Origin: UBA4735 sp035935465
GTDB lineage: Bacteria > Chloroflexota > Limnocylindria > P2-11E
DNA: 5,643 bases
NCBI GenBank assembly: GCA_035935465.1
Contig: DASYXA010000096.1
Span: 1 to 5,643, forward strand
Direction: 5' to 3'
Numbering within the stretch: position 1 is the first letter of the stretch; each line of letters starts with the position of its first letter. The notes under the pieces are model-generated. The model did no database searches. It saw only the letters and a list, made by a program, of their open reading frames with translations, and was not told the DNA's origin. This document shows, in pieces, positions 1 to 5,643 of the stretch. The translations under genes were made by a program, and so were the position numbers.

Positions 1-1288
1 CCTCGCGCCCGCCGAGCGCCGCAAGGAAGGCACCGGCTTCGACCTCCCGATCGCGCTCGCGATCCTGCGCGCGACCGGGCAGCTCAGCGTGGATCCCGAC
101 GGCCTGTGCCTCGGCGAGCTCGCGCTCGACGGTGCCCTCCGTCCGGTGCGCGGTGCGATGCCGCGGGTACGACGCGCCCTCGGCGCCGGCATCGCGCGGG
201 CGTACCTGCCGAGCGCCAATGCCGGCGAGGCCGCCGCGCTGGGCGCGGAGGCGATCCCGTTCGCGACGCTGCGCGACGCGGTCGCGCATCTCGAGGGCAC
301 GACGCGGGTCGCCCCGGTCGGCCCGCCGCCACCTGCTGCCGCACCGCGCTGGAGCGCCGACCTCGGCGACGTCATCGGACAGGAGACCCCGAAGCGCGCG
401 CTCGAGATCGCGGCCGCCGGTGGACACAACCTGCTGTTCGTCGGCCCGCCCGGGACGGGCAAGACGCTCCTCGCGCGCGCGCTGCCCTCGATCCTGCCGC
501 CCCTCGATCCCGACGAGGCGATCGAAGCGAGCGCCGTCCACAGCGTGGCCGGCCTCATCGATCCGCAGCGCCCGCTCCTCGTCGCCCGGCCGTTCCGCGC
601 GCCGCACCACACGGCATCGCATCTCGCGCTCGTCGGCGGCGGCACGCCGCCGCGGCCCGGCGAGGTCTCGCTCGCGCACGCGGGCGCGCTGTTCCTCGAC
701 GAGTTCGCCGAGTTCCAGCCCCAGGTGCTCGACACGCTGCGCGAGCCGCTCGAGGAGGGCGCGATCACGATCTCCCGCGCGGGCGGTGCGGCGACCTACC
801 CGGCGCGGTTCGTCCTCGTCGCGGCGATGAATCCGTGCCCGTGCGGCCACGCCGGCGATGCCGGCACCGAGTGCACCTGCCTTCCCGACGCGGTCGACCG
901 GTACCGCGGGCGGATCTCGGGTCCGGTGATGGACCGCATTGACCTTCGCGTCCACGTCCCGCGCGTGCCGTACGAGCGGCTGCGCGACGAGGAGACCCGC
1001 GAGCCGTCCGCCGCCGTGCGCGAGCGCGTCTGCCTCGCGCGGCAGCGGATGCGCGCCCGCGGCCGCCGCACGAACGCCGAGCTCACCGTCGCGGAGACCA
1101 AGCGGGACTGCCGGCTCGACGGCGATGCCGAGGCGCTGCTCGGCGAGGCGATGCGTCGCCGGGCACTCTCCGCACGCGGCTACCACCGGGTGCTTCGGGT
1201 GGCCCGCACGGCCGCGGATCTCGCGGGCGACGAGCGCATCACCGCCGATCACCTCGCGACCGCGCTGCTGCTCCGGGCGACCCCGTGA
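1..1288 (+). CDS. comM: YifB/ComM-family Mg-chelatase-like AAA+ ATPase, 5' end missing
   Basis: The frame is open from base 2 to the TGA at 1286-1288, giving 428 visible residues. Family members are about 500 residues, so roughly 70 N-terminal residues lie before the window. The first visible residues (LAPAERRKEGTGFDLPIALA) match the conserved end of the N-terminal ChlI-like domain, so the GTG at 89 is an internal codon and not the start. The AAA+ core follows: Walker A GPPGTGKT at visible residues 148-155, Walker B ALFLDE near 229-234, and an MDRID motif with R312 in the usual arginine-finger region. Between them is a CxC-x9-CxC cysteine set (C279, C281, C291, C293) that is usual for bacterial YifB and may bind metal. 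The Mg-chelatase C-terminal helical domain closes the protein (LSARGYHRVLRVARTAADLA). In Vibrio and Haemophilus, ComM is a hexameric helicase promoting branch migration in natural transformation; that role is inferred here. The stop overlaps the dprA start by four bases, implying co-translation. The family call is secure, the cellular role less so. Confidence 0.95.
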   Translation, partial: LAPAERRKEGTGFDLPIALAILRATGQLSVDPDGLCLGELALDGALRPVRGAMPRVRRALGAGIARAYLPSANAGEAAALGAEAIPFATLRDAVAHLEGTTRVAPVGPPPPAAAPRWSADLGDVIGQETPKRALEIAAAGGHNLLFVGPPGTGKTLLARALPSILPPLDPDEAIEASAVHSVAGLIDPQRPLLVARPFRAPHHTASHLALVGGGTPPRPGEVSLAHAGALFLDEFAEFQPQVLDTLREPLEEGAITISRAGGAATYPARFVLVAAMNPCPCGHAGDAGTECTCLPDAVDRYRGRISGPVMDRIDLRVHVPRVPYERLRDEETREPSAAVRERVCLARQRMRARGRRTNAELTVAETKRDCRLDGDAEALLGEAMRRRALSARGYHRVLRVARTAADLAGDERITADHLATALLLRATP

Positions 1289-2169
1289 TCGCGCTGCACC
1301 CCGACGACGACCGTTTCCCGCCGGCGCTGCGCGACCTCGCGCCCGCCCCGGATCCGTTGTGGATCGACGGCGATGTCCGCGTCATCGCCGGCCCGTGCGT
1401 CGCGATCGTCGGCACGCGCCGGATGAGCCCGTACGGCGAGCGCGTCGCCCGAGAGCTCGCTGCGGCGCTCGCCCGCGCGGGCGCGGTCGTCGTCTCGGGG
1501 CTCGCGCAGGGCATCGACTGCGCCGCGCATGCGAGCGCGATCGAGGCGGGCGGGAGCAGCGTCGCGGTGCTCGGCGAGGGGGTCACGTCGTTCCTGGCGA
1601 ACGCGCGCGGCCGGCGGCGCCGGCTGGCCGTCGCGCTGCGCGAGCGCGGCGCGCTGCTCTCCCCGTACCCGCCGATCGTGCCGGCCCGGGGCTGGATGTT
1701 CGTGAAACGGAACGCGGTCATCGCGGCCCTCTCGCGCGCGGTCGTGGTCGTGGAGGCGCCCGTCGGCTCGGGGGCGCTCATCACCGCGGCCGACGCCGTC
1801 CGGCTGGGCCGGCCGCTGTTCGCGGTCCCCGGCCCGCTCGGTGCCCGCACCGCGGAGGGGACCAACGCGCTCATCGCCAGCGGGGCCGCGCGGGCCTGCC
1901 TCGGACCGAGCGACGTCGCCCGCGTCCTCGGCCTGGACGCGCGCGCGAGCGCAGCGACGGCGGACCCGCTGCTCGAGGCGCTCGCCGCCGGTCCGCTGGA
2001 TCTGGACGCGCTCGCGCACCGCACGCGCACCGACCGGTCGGCACTCCGCGCCCGGCTCGTCTCGCTCGTGCTCGCGGGCGCGATCGTCGACCGCGGCGAC
2101 GGCAGGTTCGCGCGGGCGGCGACGGCGGCCCCGGCCACGGCCGCTCGGGCGACGGCTCAGGAGCGATGA
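1285..2169 (+). CDS. dprA: DprA/Smf-like DNA-processing protein (divergent core)
   Basis: This 294-residue protein starts at GTG 1285, overlapping the yifB stop as GTGA. I see no Shine-Dalgarno sequence, so translational coupling is likely. The Rossmann-type core is clear: AIVGTRRMSPYG (residues 40-51), SGLAQGIDCAAHASAIEAGG (71-90), VAVLGEG (93-99), VVVVEAPVGSGALITAADA (153-171), FAVPGPLG (179-186) and GTNALIASGAA (192-202). A C-terminal winged helix of the DprA type spans about 229-277. The N-terminal SAM/helix-hairpin domain found in many DprAs is absent; the protein enters the core after ~35 residues. Several usually conserved sites have changed: the YPxxN segment after LGxG reads SFLANARGRRRR, the SEYP motif reads SPYPP, and FPxRNRxI reads FVKRNAVI. 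DprA binds single-stranded DNA and loads RecA during transformation. The neighbouring comM-like gene supports that role, but the changed residues leave DNA-binding activity uncertain. Confidence 0.9.
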   Translation: MIALHPDDDRFPPALRDLAPAPDPLWIDGDVRVIAGPCVAIVGTRRMSPYGERVARELAAALARAGAVVVSGLAQGIDCAAHASAIEAGGSSVAVLGEGVTSFLANARGRRRRLAVALRERGALLSPYPPIVPARGWMFVKRNAVIAALSRAVVVVEAPVGSGALITAADAVRLGRPLFAVPGPLGARTAEGTNALIASGAARACLGPSDVARVLGLDARASAATADPLLEALAAGPLDLDALAHRTRTDRSALRARLVSLVLAGAIVDRGDGRFARAATAAPATAARATAQER

Positions 2170-2219
2170 GCCGGCGGCGACCGGCAACGTCACGGTCCGG
2201 TACCCGATCCGCGATGGGA

Positions 2220-3338
2220 TCAGTGCGGCGCGATGCGGATGATCCGATCCCCCGAGCCATTGCTCGTCGTGACGTAGAGCGCGCCGTCCGGTCCCTGCAC
2301 GACCGACCGCAGCCGGCCGTACTTCTGGTCGTCGAGGACCTCCTTCGGAACGACAGCGGTGCCATTCACCGCGAAGCGCCGGAGATCCTGCTCCTTCAAG
2401 GTCGCGACGAACAGCGAGCCCGACCACGCGCCCCACGCGGCGCCGGTCACGAACGCCGCCCCGCTCGTCGCGTAGGTCAGCGGGCCTGAGGTCCAGATCG
2501 GATCGATGAAGCCCTTCGCCGTCCCGCCGATCCCCTCCTGGTCCGGCCAGCCGTAGTTCCCACCGGCGGCAAGGATGTTGATCTCGTCGTTCGTGGTGGC
2601 ACCGTGCTCGACCTCGAAGACCGCGCCCGACGCCGGCTGGAACGCGAGGCCCTGCGGATTTCGATGGCCCATCGAGAACGCGTACGTCCGCGCGGAGGCA
2701 CCCGGGAGGATCGGGTTGTCAGCGGGGATCGTCCCGTCCGGCTCCAGCCGCAGGATCTTGCCGTTCAGCGAGCTCGGGTCCTGGGCCAGCCGGCCGTTCC
2801 CGTTCTCGCCCATCGTCGCCCAGAGCTTCCCGTCGGGACCGAACTCCAGCCGGCAGCCGTCGTGGATGGGCGCCGCGAGCGGCCCGGCGCGGATCACGTA
2901 GCGGTCAAAGGTCATCGAGTCGGCGCCGGCCTTGTACCGCAGGATCTGGTTGCGCCACTCACCGCCGTCCATTCGGGACGCGCAGACGTAGAGATAGCCG
3001 TTGTCGGCGAACCTCGGATCGAGCGCGATGCCCATGAGCCCGGCCTCGCCCATCGAGTGGACGTCGGGGACCTTCAGGTCGGTGAGGCGCTTCGCGTTCG
3101 TCCGCGCGCTCGCGAACATGACGATGGTGCCCATGCGCTCGGTCATGAACATCCGGCCGTCCGGCGCGAACGCGATGTCCCAGGGGACCGACAGGCCGGA
3201 CTGGATCACGGTCTCGGTGAGCGCGGGTGCGCCGTCGGGGCGGATCACGCCGCCTGCCGCATCGCGACCGCTCGCGCAGCTCGCGAGCAGGGTGGCCAAT
3301 AGCAACGCCTGCCCGATCGGGCGGATCCCACGCACCAT
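2220..3338 (-). CDS. Secreted lipoprotein, PQQ-dependent aldose sugar dehydrogenase family (GSDH)
   Basis: With the ATG at 3336-3338 as start, the product has 372 residues. The N-terminus is a lipoprotein signal: basic MVRGIR, a hydrophobic stretch, then lipobox LLASC with C21 as the lipidation site. The mature part is a six-bladed propeller of the glucose/sorbosone dehydrogenase family: VPWDIAFAPDGRMFMTER (51-68), MGEAGLMGIALDPRF (96-110), HDGCRLEFGPDGKLW (159-173), LNGKILRLEPDGTIPADNP (191-209), MGHRNPQGLAF (223-233), EHGATTNDEIN (244-254) and GGNYGWP (259-265). H159 sits where the catalytic base of soluble quinoprotein glucose dehydrogenase lies, and HRNPQG carries the usual PQQ-binding arginine. 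Relatives such as E. coli YliI oxidise the anomeric carbon of aldoses with PQQ and calcium outside the cytoplasm. The substrate here is unknown and no PQQ synthesis gene is in view. The frame stays open to 3539; an alternative ATG at 3371 would lengthen the signal peptide to 31 residues and move the inverted repeat into the coding region. It is convergent with dprA and divergent from the hydrolase. Confidence 0.9.
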   Translation of the reverse strand: MVRGIRPIGQALLLATLLASCASGRDAAGGVIRPDGAPALTETVIQSGLSVPWDIAFAPDGRMFMTERMGTIVMFASARTNAKRLTDLKVPDVHSMGEAGLMGIALDPRFADNGYLYVCASRMDGGEWRNQILRYKAGADSMTFDRYVIRAGPLAAPIHDGCRLEFGPDGKLWATMGENGNGRLAQDPSSLNGKILRLEPDGTIPADNPILPGASARTYAFSMGHRNPQGLAFQPASGAVFEVEHGATTNDEINILAAGGNYGWPDQEGIGGTAKGFIDPIWTSGPLTYATSGAAFVTGAAWGAWSGSLFVATLKEQDLRRFAVNGTAVVPKEVLDDQKYGRLRSVVQGPDGALYVTTSNGSGDRIIRIAPH

Positions 3339-3345
3339 GCCGCAT

Positions 3346-3366
3346 TGTGGCACCCGACCTGCCACA
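3346..3366. repeat. Perfect 7-bp inverted repeat between divergent genes
   Basis: TGTGGCA at 3346-3352 and TGCCACA at 3360-3366 are exact reverse complements around a 7-base spacer. The 21-base site lies in the 58-base gap between the lipoprotein start (3338) and the hydrolase start (3397). It could be an operator for a dimeric regulator. It could also form an RNA hairpin in the leader of the minus-strand gene, ending 7 bases before its ATG with the G-rich spacer (GGTCGGG on that strand) in the loop. No regulator is encoded nearby, and one match of this length may be chance. If the lipoprotein instead starts at 3371, the repeat is coding. Confidence 0.45.
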
Positions 3367-3380
3367 CTCATCGCTCTTGA

Positions 3381-3388
3381 GAGTGAGG
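3381..3388 (+). promoter_or_regulatory. Shine-Dalgarno sequence deciding the hydrolase GTG start
   Basis: GAGTGAGG ends 8 bases before the GTG at 3397. The open frame continues upstream without a stop to 3001, so this site, together with the point where family similarity begins, fixes the start. It is the only clear Shine-Dalgarno sequence in the window. Confidence 0.6.
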
Positions 3389-3396
3389 CGACCTCG

Positions 3397-4017
3397 GTGA
3401 GGGAAGAGCCGCGGCGCATCGCCGGACGCCTCGAGGCCACCCTCCGCATCCCGGACCGCGCGCCGCGCGGGATCGCGGTGGTCAGCCACCCGTTACCGAC
3501 GCACGGTGGGACGATGCGCAACCCGCTCGTGGCGGGCATCGCCCGGGCCGCCGCCGCGGTCGGCCTCTACGCGCTGCGCTTCAACTTCCGCGGCGTCGGG
3601 GAGAGCGCCGGCGAATGGACCGGCGGCGTCGCCGAGGTCGAGGACCTCGACGACGCGATCGCGGCGGCCCGCGACATCGCGCCGGGCCTGCCGCTTGCGC
3701 TCTCCGGTTTCAGCTTCGGAGCGGTCACGACGCTCCGCTGGCTCGCCGCCGGCGGTCAGGCCGATGCCGTCGGTCTCGCGGGCTTGCCGTTGCGGTCGGT
3801 CGCGTTCGAAGCGACCGACCTGCCGCCGGTCCCCGATGGCACGTTCATCGTCGCCGCGGAGCTCGATCAATTCGGCACCGCGGCCGAGCTCCGGACGGCG
3901 TATCCGCGCGCGCGGATCGCCGAGGTGAAGGGCGTCGATCACTTCTTCGGCGACAAGCGCAACGAGGTCGGGGGCATCATCGCGGCCCAGCTGGCGAAGG
4001 ACCTCCGGCTAGACTGA
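3397..4017 (+). CDS. Alpha/beta hydrolase, COG2945-like
   Basis: This is a 206-residue protein from GTG 3397 to the TGA at 4015-4017. The order of motifs is that of the small dienelactone-hydrolase-like COG2945 group: HPLPTHGGTMRNP (31-43, family form HPHPxxGGTMxN), then LRFNFRGVGESAGEW (60-74) and the nucleophile elbow GFSFG (104-108) with S106 as catalytic serine. The acid is likely D157 (AELDQFG) and the histidine H182 (DHFFGDK), the latter a typical family ending. No signal peptide or membrane segment is visible, so it should be cytosolic. The natural substrate of this group is not established; carboxyl-ester or lactone hydrolysis is a family-level inference. It begins a probable operon with trpS, which starts 8 bases downstream, and is transcribed away from the sugar dehydrogenase lipoprotein. 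Nothing in the sequence ties its chemistry to tryptophanyl-tRNA synthesis. Confidence 0.88.
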   Translation: MREEPRRIAGRLEATLRIPDRAPRGIAVVSHPLPTHGGTMRNPLVAGIARAAAAVGLYALRFNFRGVGESAGEWTGGVAEVEDLDDAIAAARDIAPGLPLALSGFSFGAVTTLRWLAAGGQADAVGLAGLPLRSVAFEATDLPPVPDGTFIVAAELDQFGTAAELRTAYPRARIAEVKGVDHFFGDKRNEVGGIIAAQLAKDLRLD

Positions 4018-4025
4018 CGTCTTCC

Positions 4026-5075
4026 ATGACCGCAGAAACGACCGCTCCGACCGTGTCTTCCGGGACCACGAGGACCCGGAAGCGGATCCTCACGGGCGAT
4101 CGCCCGACCGCGAAGAGCTTCCACCTCGGCAACTACTACGGCACGCTGGCGAACCGCGTCCGGCTTCAGGACGAGTGCGAGAGCTTCTTCCTGATCGCCG
4201 ACTACCACATGCTGACCACGCGGCTGGAGTCGCTCGAGGAGATCGGCCGCAACATCCGCGAGCTCGTCATCGACTACCTGGCGGTCGGGATCGACCCGAA
4301 CAAGACGACGATCTATCTCCAGTCGCTCATTCCCGAGGTGACCGAGCTCTTCCTCTATTTCACGATGCTGGTGTCCGTTCCTCGCGTCCAGCGGATCCCG
4401 ACGCTCAAGGACCAGCTTCGGGATCACGGCCTGAAGGAGCCGACGTACGGGCTCCTCGGGTATCCGGTGCTCCAGGCGGCGGACATCCTCATGGTGAAGG
4501 GAGATCTCGTCCCGGTCGGGCGCGACCAGGAATCCCATGTCGAGATCACGCGCGAGATCGCGCGCAAGTTCAACGACCTCTTCGGCCCGGTGTTCCCGGT
4601 CCCTGACGCGCTGATCCCGCAGATGGGGATCCTTCCCGGCATCGACGGTGCCGGGAAGATGGGGAAGAGCTTGGGGAACGCGATCATGCTCACGGATGAC
4701 ACCGACACGGTGATGCGGAAGGTCATGGGGATGTACACGGATCCGACGCGCGTCCGTGCGACCGACCCCGGCACGGTCGAAGGGAATCCGGTCTTCGCGA
4801 TCCACGACGCGTTCAACACCGATGGCGCGGAGGTCAACGACCTGAAAGAGCGCTACCGGGCCGGCAAGGTCGGCGATGTGGAGGTCAAGAAGAAGCTGGT
4901 CGTCGCGCTCGAGCGGTTCCTCGAGCCGATCCGCGAGCGGCGCGCGCTCTATGCCGCGGACCCGAAGCGCATCGACGAGATCATCTACAGCGGCAGTGCG
5001 CGGGCACGCGAGGAGGCCAAGCGGACGCTGCACCAGGTCCGCGAAGCCATGCATCTCGACTACTTCGGCCTCTAG
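4026..5075 (+). CDS. trpS: Tryptophanyl-tRNA synthetase
   Basis: This 349-residue class I aminoacyl-tRNA synthetase charges tRNA-Trp with tryptophan using ATP. The HIGH-type motif is HLGN (33-36) in GDRPTAKSFHLGNYYGTL. DYHMLTTR (59-66) follows, and LAVGIDPNKTTIYLQS (85-100) is characteristic of TrpRS. YPVLQAADIL (146-155) contains D153, the expected indole-nitrogen ligand, and VPVGRDQESHVEITREIA (162-179) is the classic TrpRS block. The second signature, usually KMSKS, reads KMGKS at 211-215, with the lysines kept and the first serine replaced by glycine. The length is slightly above the common 330-340 because of a Thr/Ser-rich N-terminal tail of about 20 residues before RILTGDRP. ATG 4026 is the best start; GTG 4053 in the same frame would trim nine residues. 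No Shine-Dalgarno sequence is visible in the 8-base gap after the hydrolase stop, so coupling to the upstream gene is likely. A gene for a sugar-nucleotide enzyme follows 6 bases after the stop. Confidence 0.97.
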   Translation: MTAETTAPTVSSGTTRTRKRILTGDRPTAKSFHLGNYYGTLANRVRLQDECESFFLIADYHMLTTRLESLEEIGRNIRELVIDYLAVGIDPNKTTIYLQSLIPEVTELFLYFTMLVSVPRVQRIPTLKDQLRDHGLKEPTYGLLGYPVLQAADILMVKGDLVPVGRDQESHVEITREIARKFNDLFGPVFPVPDALIPQMGILPGIDGAGKMGKSLGNAIMLTDDTDTVMRKVMGMYTDPTRVRATDPGTVEGNPVFAIHDAFNTDGAEVNDLKERYRAGKVGDVEVKKKLVVALERFLEPIRERRALYAADPKRIDEIIYSGSARAREEAKRTLHQVREAMHLDYFGL

Positions 5076-5081
5076 CGCCGC

Positions 5082-5643
5082 GTGCCACGGCTCTACGCCC
5101 TCATCCTCTCCGGCGGCGCGGGCACCCGGCTCTGGCCGCGTTCGCGCAGGCGCAAGCCGAAGCAATTCCTCGATCTCGTCGGCGACCGCACGATGCTGCA
5201 GGACACCGTCGACCGGGTGAGCGAGATCATCCCGGACGAGCGCATCTTCGTCGTCGCGCCGCCCGAGCACCGCGCGCTCATCCACGAGCAGCTCCCCGAG
5301 CTCCGCAACGACCACGTCGTGATCGAGCCGTACCCCCGCGGCAACGCCGCGGCGATCGGCCTGGCCATGGCCGCACTGCAGGCCTTCGACCCCGATGCGA
5401 TCGTCGCCGTGCTGCCATCGGACCACGTCGTCGCGAAGAAGAGCGCGTTCCGGAGCGTGCTCCTCGCCGCGACCGCCGCCGCCGACGCGGGCTGGCTCGT
5501 GACCCTCGGCGTCACGCCCGAGCGTGCCGACACCGGCTTCGGGTACATCGAGGCGGGCGAGACGCTCGACATCGCGTCGCCGCTGCCGGTCCACAGGGTG
5601 AAGCGTTTCATCGAGAAGCCGAGGCAGGAGGCGGCGGAGAAGA
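5082..5643 (+). CDS. manC: Mannose-1-phosphate guanylyltransferase, 3' end missing
   Basis: From GTG 5082 the frame stays open to the window edge, giving 187 complete codons; full proteins of the family have about 350-480 residues. The N-terminus is the nucleotidyltransferase signature LSGGAGTRLWPRSRRRKPKQ (9-28), with G11, G12, G14, T15, R16 and the catalytic-type lysine K27. LPSDH (111-115) contains the metal-binding aspartate D114. GFGYIEAG (152-159) and VKRFIEKP (173-180) are sugar-nucleotide binding elements typical of GDP-mannose pyrophosphorylase. The enzyme would make GDP-mannose from mannose-1-phosphate and GTP in the cytosol, feeding glycan or glycolipid synthesis. The RNTAP motif common in ManC reads RGNAAA (86-91), a variation near the nucleotide site. 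Whether a C-terminal phosphomannose isomerase domain is fused cannot be seen. The start lies 6 bases after the trpS stop with no Shine-Dalgarno sequence. The gene symbol is a family-level assignment; a related hexose-1-phosphate nucleotidyltransferase is possible but less likely. Confidence 0.88.
   Translation, partial: MPRLYALILSGGAGTRLWPRSRRRKPKQFLDLVGDRTMLQDTVDRVSEIIPDERIFVVAPPEHRALIHEQLPELRNDHVVIEPYPRGNAAAIGLAMAALQAFDPDAIVAVLPSDHVVAKKSAFRSVLLAATAAADAGWLVTLGVTPERADTGFGYIEAGETLDIASPLPVHRVKRFIEKPRQEAAEK

Noticed and set aside
89..91. GTG at 89 as the start of the YifB protein
   Set aside because: Conserved YifB sequence continues in the same frame to the left edge of the window, so the gene starts before the window.
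1249..2436. Minus-strand open frames opposite dprA (about 395 and 299 codons)
   Set aside because: Arg/Ala/Pro-rich compositions without motifs, lying opposite a gene with clear DprA core motifs; explained as G+C-driven shadows.
939..2489. Plus-strand frame of about 516 codons spanning the yifB/dprA junction
   Set aside because: It is out of frame with both recognised genes and encodes an Arg/Ala/Pro-rich sequence without domain features.
3001..3396. Upstream in-frame extension of the hydrolase to 3001
   Set aside because: That part lies opposite the conserved propeller sequence of the lipoprotein gene and has no hydrolase similarity; the Shine-Dalgarno sequence and GTG at 3397 match the expected N-terminus.
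3339..3539. Extending the lipoprotein gene upstream to 3539
   Set aside because: The extra 67 residues have no signal-like or family features, would cover the start of the divergent hydrolase, and would bury the lipoprotein signal peptide internally.
3939..5594. Long minus-strand open frame of about 551 codons opposite trpS and manC
   Set aside because: It is antisense to two genes with complete family motifs, and its product is a low-complexity Arg/Asp/Glu/Val-rich string with no recognisable domain; long antisense frames are expected at this G+C content.
1..5643. tRNA, rRNA, riboswitch, CRISPR, insertion sequence or attachment site
   Set aside because: The coding regions account for almost the whole window, the gaps are 58 bases or less, and no array, long direct repeat, terminal inverted repeat pair, transposase or cloverleaf-like sequence was seen. 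A T-box leader before trpS is excluded by the 8-base gap.

Overview
This is an ordinary chromosomal stretch of a high-GC bacterium (roughly 70% G+C by eye, with G/C at most third codon positions). It holds six protein-coding genes packed tightly, with no RNA gene, mobile element or CRISPR array. The gene content and the yifB-dprA pairing would fit a high-GC Chloroflexota or Actinomycetota lineage, but that is inference and the sequence alone does not settle it.

Left part (1-2169, + strand): the 3' portion of a YifB/ComM-type AAA+ ATPase gene, whose first ~70 codons lie before the window, overlaps by four bases (GTGA) with a dprA-like gene. In naturally transformable bacteria both products act on incoming single-stranded DNA: DprA loads RecA and ComM drives branch migration. 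The pair therefore reads as a small recombination/transformation operon.

Middle part (2220-3396): a 50-base convergent gap separates dprA from a minus-strand gene for a secreted lipoprotein of the PQQ-dependent aldose sugar dehydrogenase (GSDH) family. Its start faces a divergent, 58-base intergenic region that carries a perfect 7-bp inverted repeat.

Right part (3397-5643, + strand): three closely spaced genes probably form one operon. They are a COG2945-type alpha/beta hydrolase (the only gene with a clear Shine-Dalgarno sequence), tryptophanyl-tRNA synthetase trpS (8-base gap, KMGKS in place of KMSKS), and the 5' part of a mannose-1-phosphate guanylyltransferase gene (6-base gap, GTG start) that runs off the right edge.

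I found no convincing previously undescribed system. The points most worth a second look are the diverged DprA core motifs, the KMGKS signature in TrpRS, and the inverted repeat between the divergent genes.
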